64,000 bases of DNA, from the NCBI RefSeq assembly GCF_016863655.1, contig NZ_BOPH01000017.1:62001-126000 (forward strand), given 5' to 3'. Of the stretch, positions 1-6,719 are shown in pieces (within the stretch, counting starts at the first letter, position 1; every line of letters begins with the position of its first letter). Position numbers and translations under genes: made by a program. The notes under the pieces were generated by a model. The model saw only the letters and a program-made list of their open reading frames with translations. It ran no database searches and was not told where the DNA came from. The stretch is from Virgisporangium ochraceum (GTDB lineage: Bacteria > Actinomycetota > Actinomycetes > Mycobacteriales > Micromonosporaceae).

Positions 1-1115
1 GCGTCGATGGTGGCCTTGTGCTCGACGTGACGGATGGCGAACTGCGAGAGCGTGATGCCGCCGCCGGTCATGTCCTGGGGCAGCGCGTTGACGGCCGAGT
101 ACACCTCCCGCTCGGCGTCGAAGCTGGCGCCCTGGCCGGGGCCGTGGGACTGCAGGTACGACTCCGGGACGGTGAGCCGGCCCTTGGCCAGGCGGATGTC
201 GCGCAGCCACGACGTCCACACCTCGTCGATCTGGTCGAAGATCGGCTCGTTTGAGTCGAAGTCCGACCTGCCCAGGTGCTTCAGGTTCGCGTCGCTGCGC
301 CAAAGCCGCTGCGGCCCGCGGTTGGGGAAGCGCACGACGTCGAGGCGGTCGATCCCGGTGGGCTGCACGCCGGCGCTGTCGACCAGGTCGGCGAGGTGCC
401 GGGTGGCATCGAAGCCCTTGAGATCCACGCGTCGGCCCAGGTCGGTGATGCTGCCCTCGAACACGGCGTAGGTGATGCGACCGACGGGCTTGGCCGGGTT
501 GCTGCGGTCGACGTCGTGGTGCTCCAGCCAGCGGACTACGCGGTTGTTGTCCCGCTCCAGCTCGGACCAGAAGGTGACCTCGACGAGCTTGCCCCAGCGG
601 ATGACAGGGATCGCTGCGTCGGCGTGGTGGACGGCGACGATCGCCTGCTTGGGCGCCACATCCTGGTCGATGACCGGGGTGAGGTAGACGTCGCCGAGGA
701 CCGCGCTGGCCTCCTTGGCGTGCAGGAGGGTGCGTGTGAAGCCGTCCTCGACGAGCTTCTCGATCCGCTGCATCACCGCGGTGTCGGTGGCGCTGATCTT
801 CGGCGGCTCGGAGAAGAGGAGGTTGGCGCCGATGACGGCGAGGTCGGCGGCGATGGGGACGTGGAGGCGGGTGTCGCGCGCGGTGGTCGAGGGCGGGTTG
901 CCCCACAGCCAGCGGGAGAAGCGGCCGATGACGCCGCCGGCGGCCTGGCCGGGGAAGCGGCGCTGGGACGGCGGCAGCGATGCGCCGTAGGAGCCGCGGT
1001 TGGCGTAGACCTGGCGGAGGCGGTCGGCGTCGCCGGCGTACCAGGCGTCCCAGTCGCGGTAGGCCGCGTAGGCGGGGGCGTGCGCCTTGGGCGGCCAGGG
1101 CCCGTCGGTCGGCAT
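1..1115 (-). CDS. Phage portal protein (C-terminus cut by window edge)
   Basis: Portal proteins form the dodecameric ring at the capsid vertex through which DNA is packaged. The minus-strand frame is open from the ATG at 1115 to the window edge (371 codons visible). The N-terminal part has the pattern of SPP1 gp6-like portals of actinophages, including RDTRLHVPIAADLA and the following NLLFSEPPKI. A GGGAG ribosome site lies about 11 bases before the ATG. It follows the terminase genes and the DUF2829 gene in the same direction, the usual late-gene order. The C-terminus is missing only because the window ends. Confidence 0.85.
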   Translation of the reverse strand, partial: MPTDGPWPPKAHAPAYAAYRDWDAWYAGDADRLRQVYANRGSYGASLPPSQRRFPGQAAGGVIGRFSRWLWGNPPSTTARDTRLHVPIAADLAVIGANLLFSEPPKISATDTAVMQRIEKLVEDGFTRTLLHAKEASAVLGDVYLTPVIDQDVAPKQAIVAVHHADAAIPVIRWGKLVEVTFWSELERDNNRVVRWLEHHDVDRSNPAKPVGRITYAVFEGSITDLGRRVDLKGFDATRHLADLVDSAGVQPTGIDRLDVVRFPNRGPQRLWRSDANLKHLGRSDFDSNEPIFDQIDEVWTSWLRDIRLAKGRLTVPESYLQSHGPGQGASFDAEREVYSAVNALPQDMTGGGITLSQFAIRHVEHKATID

Positions 1116-1331
1116 CGGCACGGCGGGCTCCCTGGCCTGGCAGGTATGGAAGGGCGATCAGTGCTCGACCTCGGATCAGATGTCGTCGCACATGGGGTCC
1201 GTCGGCAGACTTAAGGGGGGATCAGGAGCACCTGTGCGGCGTCGAAATGTCCCTAGATTCCTAAACCGCCTGTTGACGCAGCTTTAAGACTCGGAAATCC
1301 TGCGGAGCAGGGCGGAGTCGTTACCTGACCG

Positions 1332-1351
1332 ATTGCTCATTCGGGAGCAAT
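1332..1351. promoter_or_regulatory. Stem-loop before the plus-strand microprotein
   Basis: ATTGCTC and GAGCAAT form a 7-bp stem around ATTCGG, with further partial pairing of the flanks. It sits just upstream of the GGAAGGG ribosome site of the small gene at 1374. It could be an operator or a leader hairpin. The rest of 1116-1331 holds a possible TTGACG -35 element near 1272 and nothing else I can support. Confidence 0.4.
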
Positions 1352-1373
1352 GTCGATCAGGAAGGGAACTCCG

Positions 1374-1565
1374 TTGAACGCCACGAACCGCGGCCTGTGG
1401 CTCGCGATCTTCGCCCTCGGCAGCCTCGTACTGGCTCTCATCGCTGCAGGCCTCGTGCTGGCCAAGACGCGCGACTGGCAGGACGCCATCTTCACGGGCG
1501 GCGCCACCTTCGCCGGCGCGCTCGTGCTCGCCATCACGGCCGCTGGCTTCATCGGGGCGGGGTGA
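1374..1565 (+). CDS. Small two-helix membrane protein, opposite to phage late genes
   Basis: The 63-residue product has two hydrophobic stretches, about residues 7-27 and 38-60, separated by a short charged loop containing KTRDWQD, so a hairpin membrane protein is likely. I prefer the TTG at 1374 because GGAAGGG lies 8-9 bases before it; an in-frame ATG at 1350 lacks a good ribosome site. It is the only plus-strand gene among the late genes, which suggests independent transcription, possibly in the lysogen. No family recognised. A superinfection-exclusion or other host-modifying role is only a guess. Confidence 0.55.
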   Translation: MNATNRGLWLAIFALGSLVLALIAAGLVLAKTRDWQDAIFTGGATFAGALVLAITAAGFIGAG

Positions 1566-1567
1566 GG

Positions 1568-1837
1568 TCAGACGGCGATCCAGTCGTCCGCGAGGAGATC
1601 GGTCTGGCTGGCCACCCACGGCACGAAGTCACCCTGGGCGGTGCGCATCATCAGGTAGGGCCTGAACGCGCACACGGTGCCCGGCTCGATCCCCGTCGCG
1701 CGGGCGGTGTTCGCGTTGATCGGGATGCCGTCGGGGTAGCCGGCCTGGTGGACGACGAACATGTCGTTGCCGTTCCAGCCCTCGCGGCTCAGGCGTTTGC
1801 CGAGCTTGAGGCGGTGAAGCGCTGCGGAGAAGTCCAC
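1568..1837 (-). CDS. DUF2829 protein, Thoeris anti-defence 2 (Tad2) family
   Basis: The 89-residue protein has the full DUF2829 pattern: an N-terminal KLGKRLSREGWNG block, a central AFRPYLMMRTA block and the C-terminal PWVASQTDLLADDW. Characterised phage members (Tad2) sequester the cyclic ADP-ribose-type signal of Thoeris defence and so prevent activation of its effector. It lies between the portal and large terminase genes, convergent with the small membrane gene (3-base gap). Start is GTG at 1837. Family membership is clear; the anti-Thoeris activity of this copy is inferred, since many DUF2829 proteins are untested. Confidence 0.8.
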   Translation of the reverse strand: MDFSAALHRLKLGKRLSREGWNGNDMFVVHQAGYPDGIPINANTARATGIEPGTVCAFRPYLMMRTAQGDFVPWVASQTDLLADDWIAV

Positions 1838-1851
1838 GGGTCTCTCTCGGG

Positions 1852-3117
1852 TCAGGCGGCGAGCACCAGGTCACCGCGCACGTACGGCCGCCACGCGGCC
1901 TCGGGGGTCTTGATGCCATACCGGCCGGCGTCCAGCGAGTGGTCGAGGGCCTTGATCGGCTTGTCCTCGCCCTTCTTCGCCGCCTCGTCGTCCCAGGAGT
2001 AGGCGCCGACCTCGGAGATCCAGCCCTCGCACGACTCGTGCACGAGCAGCAGGCCTTCGGCGAGGAGGGTGGCGACGAGGCGGATGCCGTCGATGACGGC
2101 GTTGTCGGCCTGGGTGGGTGTGAGGCCGTCGCGGTGCAGCTGCCGCACGAACGACGCGGCGGATGGGTCGACGCAGGTCCACTCCGGCCGGACGTCCATG
2201 GCGTCGAGCCAGCCGCGGAGGCGCGCGGAGTACTCGCCGTCGGTCAGCTGCCGCTGCTTCTTCTTGCTGTCCCACCGCCACTCGCGGGCGAGGTACAGCT
2301 TCCCGTCGACGCCGAGGCCGATGAGGATGCCGGCGAACGGGTTGACGGTGCCGTAGTCGACGCCGAGCGAGATCCAGCGGGCGATCTGGGGGAGCTGCTT
2401 GACCACGTGCCGGTCGGGGTCCCAGCCCTCGTAGATCGCGCCCTCGGCCAGCACCCACTCGCCGTCGATCATGCGGCGCTTCCACATGCCGGTGTACTGG
2501 CGCCGGTACCGGGCCTTGACCTTCTCCGACAACGCCGGGTTGTCGTCGAGGAGGAACTTGAACACCTTCCAGTCGCCGGCGAGCCGGCCGCCCGGCTTCG
2601 CCTCGTCGATGCCCTCGGCCTTCAGCCAGTGCATCGGGTTGTCCGGGTTCGTGTTTCCGAACAGCTGGGCGCCGTCGATGCTGGCGCGGCCGAGGAGCTG
2701 CTCGTGGAAGCTCTTCGGCATCAGGGACCACTCGTCGACGTAGGCGCCGGCGCAGGTCATGCCTCGGAGCCGGGCTTCGGCCCGCTCGTCGTTGAAGGTG
2801 ACCACCTCGATGGTGCGGCCCAGCACCTTCGCGGTCGGGGCGCCGCGGGTGTACGACGTGGCCCGGGCCAGCGGGCCGAACAGCACCGGGTTCTGCAGCA
2901 CGTTGAAGACGTTTCGGACGGCGGTGTCGTACGTCTTCGCCGTGATGAGGAGGTCGCCGCCGGCGGGTGCGGTGGCCACGTAGATGAGCCACCGCAGGCA
3001 GCCGCTCGCGGTCTTGCCGCTCCGGATGGCGCCATCGGCGAGGTTGACGAACGCGTCGGACTCGACGACGTACTCGACCTGCTTGCGCGACAGGGGCAGC
3101 TCGTCGAGGTTGATCAC
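1852..3117 (-). CDS. Terminase large subunit
   Basis: The 421-residue packaging motor has an N-terminal ATPase with Walker A GAIRSGKT (residues 29-36) and a Walker B-like GAYVDEW (124-130), followed by a nuclease domain with the acidic motifs GVDYGT, DPSAAS and a late DHSLDAGRYG. This is the layout of phage TerL of the P22/SPP1 type. The GTG start at 3117 overlaps the TGA of the small subunit (GTGA), so the two subunits are translationally coupled. An upstream extension of the same frame exists but overlaps the small-subunit gene and is not needed. Confidence 0.93.
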   Translation of the reverse strand: MINLDELPLSRKQVEYVVESDAFVNLADGAIRSGKTASGCLRWLIYVATAPAGGDLLITAKTYDTAVRNVFNVLQNPVLFGPLARATSYTRGAPTAKVLGRTIEVVTFNDERAEARLRGMTCAGAYVDEWSLMPKSFHEQLLGRASIDGAQLFGNTNPDNPMHWLKAEGIDEAKPGGRLAGDWKVFKFLLDDNPALSEKVKARYRRQYTGMWKRRMIDGEWVLAEGAIYEGWDPDRHVVKQLPQIARWISLGVDYGTVNPFAGILIGLGVDGKLYLAREWRWDSKKKQRQLTDGEYSARLRGWLDAMDVRPEWTCVDPSAASFVRQLHRDGLTPTQADNAVIDGIRLVATLLAEGLLLVHESCEGWISEVGAYSWDDEAAKKGEDKPIKALDHSLDAGRYGIKTPEAAWRPYVRGDLVLAA

Positions 3118-3641
3118 GGCTGCTCGGTCTGCTCGGCGTGGGCCTTGCCGGCCTGCCAGGCGGCGCCCAGCTTGGCGGCGAGGTCGACGAGCATGGCCTT
3201 GTCGTCCTCGACGCCGGTGTTGCGGTCGTACTCGTCGAGCTTCATCGAGCGTTCGGCGGCGACGGAGACGGCCATCATGATGTCGCGCTGGTCGCGGAAC
3301 GACGGCTGGGCGATCAGGGCCTGGTTGAAGGTGTTGTCCTTGCCGCCGAAGTTGTAGACGGTGCAGGACTCCCACAGCGACTTGCGGAGGCGCTCGGCGT
3401 CCTCGAGGAGCGCGAGCGCCAGGGCGGCGCGGCGGGCCTTGGCGTCGATGACCTTGGCCTGGGTGGCGGCCTGGACCTGCTCGCCACGCTCGAAGGTGAG
3501 CCCGAGTTCCTTGGCGAGCCGGCTAACGGTACGGCCAGAGCGTCCAATCCGGCGGGCGATCTCGTTCCGGCTGAGGCCTTCGCCGTGTAGGCGGGCGACT
3601 TGGGCTCGGTCCTCGTCGCCGATCGGCTTGGGTCGCGGCAT
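3114..3641 (-). CDS. Terminase small subunit
   Basis: The 175-residue protein has an N-terminal helix-turn-helix (ARLHGEGLSRNEIARRIG then a recognition helix RSGRTVSRLAKELG) and a helical C-terminal part, as in small terminase subunits that recognise the packaging site. It immediately precedes and overlaps the large subunit. The ATG at 3641 follows the end of a short possible ORF by 3 bases. The role is inferred from position and domain. Confidence 0.85.
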   Translation of the reverse strand: MPRPKPIGDEDRAQVARLHGEGLSRNEIARRIGRSGRTVSRLAKELGLTFERGEQVQAATQAKVIDAKARRAALALALLEDAERLRKSLWESCTVYNFGGKDNTFNQALIAQPSFRDQRDIMMAVSVAAERSMKLDEYDRNTGVEDDKAMLVDLAAKLGAAWQAGKAHAEQTEQP

Positions 3642-3644
3642 GGG

Positions 3645-3767
3645 TCACGCTCCGGCGCCGGCCTGGATGAGGAGTCCGCCGATCAGGATGAGGGCGTTTG
3701 CTGCGGCGGACGCGAGGTGGCTTAGGAAGCAGGGGTAACTAACACGATAATCGGAATTATCGTGCAT
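3645..3767 (-). CDS. Possible 40-residue membrane peptide before terminase
   Basis: A short frame from ATG 3767 ends 3 bases before the small terminase start. Its C-terminal half (residues 17-40) is hydrophobic and could span a membrane. It begins right inside the AT-rich palindrome at 3743-3764, so the region may instead be regulatory. No family recognised; low confidence that it is translated. Confidence 0.3.
   Translation of the reverse strand: MHDNSDYRVSYPCFLSHLASAAANALILIGGLLIQAGAGA
3743..3764. promoter_or_regulatory. AT-rich 22-bp palindrome upstream of terminase operon
   Basis: CACGATAAT and ATTATCGTG are perfect 9-bp inverted arms around CGGA. It is strikingly AT-rich for this G+C-rich phage and lies about 100 bases before the terminase small-subunit start, so it looks like an operator or late-promoter element. 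Confidence 0.55.
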
Positions 3768-3879
3768 GCTCGCCGTGATCATCTTCGCCTGGCGAGCAAG
3801 GCGATCGCGTACCGGAGCGGTCCCCGGATTACCGGCGCCTATCCGGCCCGCTGCTCGGCCGGGGCTACCCACCGCGTCG

Positions 3880-3960
3880 TGTACCCGACGAGAGTCGAAC
3901 TCGCAGGGCCCCCGTTTCAGACCATCGGCCTTGGTGTCCGCTTGGTCCCGGGCCGGGCAC
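3880..3960 (-). tRNA. tRNA-like sequence, possibly degenerate phage tRNA
   Basis: On the minus strand, GTGCCCG at the 5' end pairs over 7 bp (one G-U) with CGGGTAC at the 3' end. It is preceded by a perfect T-arm, GCGAG / TTCGACT / CTCGT. The 81-nt length is slightly long, and I cannot fold a convincing D-arm or 5-bp anticodon stem. The best candidate loop reads GTCTGAA, which would give anticodon CTG. No CCA is encoded (CGA follows the discriminator A). It may be a decayed tRNA or a tRNA mimic. Confidence 0.35.
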
Positions 3961-3974
3961 TTGAATGTGAAGAA

Positions 3975-4007
3975 GCGACGTGTTCCCGGGGTCTGGGTAC
4001 ACGTCGC
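3975..4007. terminator. Strong stem-loop between early and late phage genes
   Basis: GCGACGTGT and ACACGTCGC form a perfect 9-bp stem with a 15-nt loop that contains its own CCCAGA..GGG complementarity. No U-tract follows on either strand, so termination would be atypical. It separates the gene ending at 4045 from the tRNA-like sequence and the terminase operon. Confidence 0.4.
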
Positions 4008-4044
4008 CTGTTGGCGATCACTGTGAGAGAACGCGATCGCCATG

Positions 4045-4779
4045 TCAAGCGCTCTTCGCTTCGGGCGCGTCGCGGCCGACCTTCGCGGCCGCGCGCTCGA
4101 CGTCGGGGAGTGGGTACCAGCGCCGGCGGTCGGAGAGCAGCGACCGGTCGGCGCCGTCCTCGTCGACGACCAGGCCGCGGCGGTGCCAGTCGCGGACGTT
4201 GGTTGCGTGCACGCCGTCGAGGTGGTGGCCGGCGCGGTGGGCGGTGACGAAGAGCACGCGTTCGTCGCCGAGCTGGATCCAGACCTGGTCGTCGCGGACG
4301 TCGAGGTCGAGTGCGGCGCGCAGCTGGCGCGCGCAGTCGACGAGGTCGTCGGCCATCTGCCGGGCGAGCGATGGGCCGACGTGACCTACGGCGATGGTGA
4401 GGAAGTCTCGGGTTCCGTGCAGCGTGATGGTGATCGGGGGCCAGCCGAACCCGCGGCCGCGGAGCACGTTCGCGGCGAGCCAGGCGAGGTCTCGCATGGT
4501 GACGGCGGTGAGGGCTTGGGCGTCGACGACGTCGAGGGCGACCGGGGCCGGGCTCGCGGGGAGTGCGCCCATGCGTCCGTAGCGCTGGACGGCAAGCAGC
4601 CGGTCGTCGCGCTCGGCTCGGACGAGGGCGTCGAGGGTGAGGCGGGCTTCGGCGCCCATCGGTCGTGGGTCGGGGCGCCGGCGGCGGAGGGCGGCGTCCT
4701 TGGCGTCGGGCAGGAAGGGCCAGGCCTCGGTGATCTGGGTGAGTGCGTGGCGGGTCTGGCGCACCGCGTCGTCGGTCAA
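4045..4779 (-). CDS. Phage protein with C-terminal MerR-like helix-turn-helix segment
   Basis: A 244-residue protein of no family I can name. The middle third (about 100-190) is a mixed alpha/beta domain including DLAWLAANVLRGRGF and ITITLHGTRDFLTIAVG. The C-terminal stretch has VRDWHRRGL followed by RRRWYPLPDVERAA, resembling the winged helix-turn-helix of MerR/excisionase-type proteins, so DNA binding is plausible. The TTG start at 4779 is chosen because it overlaps the TGA of the preceding gene (TTGA), the coupling used throughout this cluster. It is the last gene before the terminase region and could regulate the early/late transition; that is inference. Confidence 0.6.
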   Translation of the reverse strand: MTDDAVRQTRHALTQITEAWPFLPDAKDAALRRRRPDPRPMGAEARLTLDALVRAERDDRLLAVQRYGRMGALPASPAPVALDVVDAQALTAVTMRDLAWLAANVLRGRGFGWPPITITLHGTRDFLTIAVGHVGPSLARQMADDLVDCARQLRAALDLDVRDDQVWIQLGDERVLFVTAHRAGHHLDGVHATNVRDWHRRGLVVDEDGADRSLLSDRRRWYPLPDVERAAAKVGRDAPEAKSA

Positions 4780-4913
4780 CCGAGGGCCTTTCCGCAGTCG
4801 AGGCAGCGGGCGGCGGCGTAGTTGCGCTCGTCGCCGTGGATGGGTCGGGTGCGTGGGTGCTGGCAGTTGCGGGTGGCCCATAGCCACGACAGCCAGCGCA
4901 GGACGGCCTTCAC
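4776..4913 (-). CDS. 45-residue phage protein with two CxxC-like cysteines
   Basis: The small basic protein has an N-terminal hydrophobic/aromatic helix (VLRWLSWLWATRNC) and a C-terminal CLDCGKALG, so a half zinc ribbon is possible with the earlier Cys/His (NCQHPRTR). GTG start at 4913 overlaps the preceding TGA, and its own stop overlaps the next start. Function unknown. Confidence 0.6.
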   Translation of the reverse strand: MKAVLRWLSWLWATRNCQHPRTRPIHGDERNYAAARCLDCGKALG

Positions 4914-5203
4914 GCTGCCGCCCGGATGAACTCGGTCTGCGCCTCGGACCACGCGATCGACTCCTGGTTGAACTGGGCAGCCGCCCTTGCCAGTCGGCTG
5001 CGGATCGAGTCGCGCTGGCTCAGTGGCACCTCGACGCACCAGCAGGCGTTCTGCCATGGCCGGTCGCTGGGAGAGAGGCCGGCGAAGTGCTTCTCCAGGT
5101 GCCGCAGCAGGTAGTCGATCTCGTCGACGAACTTCGACCAGCGGGCCTGAGCCAGCTTGTCGTCGCTGTTGCCGATCTGGATGAAGACGGTGATCTTGTT
5201 CAT
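4910..5203 (-). CDS. Conserved phage hypothetical protein, 97 aa
   Basis: Starts at ATG 5203, with AGGAG 9 bases upstream. It begins with a ferredoxin-like beta strand (KITVFIQIGNSDDKL) and contains DRPWQNACWCVEVP and a closing SIAWSEAQTEFI. I have a general impression that similar small proteins recur in actinophages, but know no function. It sits in the coupled early cluster, overlapping both neighbours by 4 bases. Confidence 0.7.
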   Translation of the reverse strand: MNKITVFIQIGNSDDKLAQARWSKFVDEIDYLLRHLEKHFAGLSPSDRPWQNACWCVEVPLSQRDSIRSRLARAAAQFNQESIAWSEAQTEFIRAAA

Positions 5204-5292
5204 CGGTGCTCCTGTGGGTCTGGGTCGGTGTGGAGGCGGCCGAGGACGTACCCGATGGCGAAGCCGGCCAGGGCGAGCAGCAGGCGGCTCAC
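5200..5292 (-). CDS. 30-residue single-span membrane microprotein
   Basis: Frame GTG 5292 to TGA 5200 encodes an N-terminal hydrophobic helix (LLLALAGFAIGYVLGRL) and a short polar tail. Both ends overlap neighbours by 4 bases (GTGA upstream, ATGA downstream), which supports it as a real cistron of the coupled cluster despite its size. Function unknown. Confidence 0.5.
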   Translation of the reverse strand: MSRLLLALAGFAIGYVLGRLHTDPDPQEHR

Positions 5293-5396
5293 AGGACACC
5301 GGCCGGCAGGACCGGCGTGCTGACTGCTGCGCAGCACAGGGCGAGGGCGGCGAGGAGCACGAGCACGCCCAGGACGAGGAGGCGTTCGGGGGTCAC
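5289..5396 (-). CDS. 35-residue single-span membrane microprotein
   Basis: Frame GTG 5396 to TGA 5289 encodes one hydrophobic helix (LLVLGVLVLLAALALCCA). It overlaps the stop of the preceding 379-aa gene and the start of the 30-residue gene by 4 bases each. Two consecutive membrane peptides in a phage early operon are unusual. Function unknown. Confidence 0.5.
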   Translation of the reverse strand: MTPERLLVLGVLVLLAALALCCAAVSTPVLPAGVL

Positions 5397-6532
5397 ACGC
5401 CGCTCCCGCAGTGGGTACAGGCCTGGTCACCGTCGCAGTGCGGGCAGTTCCGCTGGGCGCAGCGGCAGGTGGTCCAGGAGCGGGCGCCTTCGACCCATTC
5501 GGCTTCGCACTCGTCGTCGTGGCTCTCGGTCGGTGCGGGGCCCGCGGCGATGGCGACGGACCGGTCGACCGTCTCGGTGTCGGCCTCGGCGTACTGGCAG
5601 CCGGGTAGGTGGTAGCCGTTGTCGCAGCCGATGGGCTGGCACGGCTCGTCGGGCTCCGGCGTCGGCACGGTGGTGTCCGGCGAGCAGTGGTCCCAGCCCC
5701 AGACCACCACAGCGGCCGCGCAGCCGGGCTGGAAGATGTGCTCGTCGACGAGCTGGCCGGAGGCGCGGGCGATGCGGGCGTGCTGGGTGCAGGCGGCGAG
5801 GGCAACGCCAGCAGGGTGCTGAGCGTCGGTGATGAGCAGGTGGATCGTCGCCTCGTCGTTGCAGGTGGCAGGGCCGGGGTTGGGGCCGCTGTAGGCGCAA
5901 CGGTCGCCTCCGGAGGTGGCCTCGCCGATGCCGGGCTTCGTGCGTGTGGGTTCGGCCTTCGCCTGGCAGATCGCGCAGAGGACGCCGGCGTGGCCGGTGG
6001 GCCAGACCCGCTCGCCCGGCCAGACGTCGTCACCGCAGCCGACGCAGGTCCGGGCGTCCGTCGTGCGCGTGGCGGCGACGGAACCGGGGCCGCTCGGACG
6101 CCACGCTGGGTTGTATGCCGCGTTGAGGGCTATGGCGGCGAGCTGCTCGACGTGGACGGGATCGTCGGCGAGGTTGGGCCAGGCGTCGATGAGGGCGGCT
6201 TCGGCTTTGCGCTGGTCGGCGGTGCTGGGTCGTCTGCTGAGCTGGTCGAGTTCGTCGTGGGCCTGGCGGAGGGCTGTGCGGGCTTCCTCGAGTTCGCCGT
6301 AGCGGATGCCGAGTCGGCGGGCGAGGGAGTCGCGTTCGCGGATCGGCTTGGCGGCGACGAGCGGTGCGATTTCGGCAGCGACGGCGGTCATGAGCTGCCG
6401 GTTGGGCTCGGGTACGTCAGCCCAGGGGACGGCGGAGGCCTTGCGGGTCTCGTAGCCGAACGAGGGCGCCAGTCGCTCGTAGGCCTCGTGGAACGCACGG
6501 GCGATGGCCTCGGCGTCGAAGGTGTCAGGCAC
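5393..6532 (-). CDS. Phage protein with several zinc-binding cysteine pairs
   Basis: The 379-residue protein starts with a helical domain (AIARAFHEAYERLAPSFGYE, then ASAVPWADVP) that I have seen in actinophage and host proteins of unknown role. A helical stretch with coiled-coil character follows at about 75-115. The C-terminal half has repeated Cys/His pairs: CVGCGDDVWPG, CAICQAK, CAYSG, and a final CRCAQRNCPHCDGDQACTHC. It probably binds several zinc ions. ATG start at 6532 overlaps the end of the HTH gene upstream by 8 bases. Function unknown. Confidence 0.7.
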   Translation of the reverse strand: MPDTFDAEAIARAFHEAYERLAPSFGYETRKASAVPWADVPEPNRQLMTAVAAEIAPLVAAKPIRERDSLARRLGIRYGELEEARTALRQAHDELDQLSRRPSTADQRKAEAALIDAWPNLADDPVHVEQLAAIALNAAYNPAWRPSGPGSVAATRTTDARTCVGCGDDVWPGERVWPTGHAGVLCAICQAKAEPTRTKPGIGEATSGGDRCAYSGPNPGPATCNDEATIHLLITDAQHPAGVALAACTQHARIARASGQLVDEHIFQPGCAAAVVVWGWDHCSPDTTVPTPEPDEPCQPIGCDNGYHLPGCQYAEADTETVDRSVAIAAGPAPTESHDDECEAEWVEGARSWTTCRCAQRNCPHCDGDQACTHCGSGV

Positions 6533-6719
6533 TGGTGGGCTCCTTGGGTGTGCGGTAGCCGCGGCTGCGCATGGTGCAGCCGCAGGCGATGAGGGTCTGG
6601 CGGATGGTCTCGGTGGAGACGCCGTGGCGGCGGGCGAGGTCGTGGAGGCTGGCGCCTTCGGTGGTGAAGCGGGCGTAGGCGTCGATGATCTGGCGGGGTG
6701 TGAGGGTTGCGGTGGGCAT
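6525..6719 (-). CDS. Small helix-turn-helix protein
   Basis: The 64-residue protein from ATG 6719 has LTPRQIIDAYARFTTEGASL followed by HDLARRHGVSTETIRQTLI, a helix-turn-helix of the resolvase/Hin-like type, and a basic tail. It probably binds DNA as a small phage regulator. It follows the initiator gene (TGATG junction) and precedes the zinc-rich gene. Confidence 0.7.
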   Translation of the reverse strand: MPTATLTPRQIIDAYARFTTEGASLHDLARRHGVSTETIRQTLIACGCTMRSRGYRTPKEPTSA

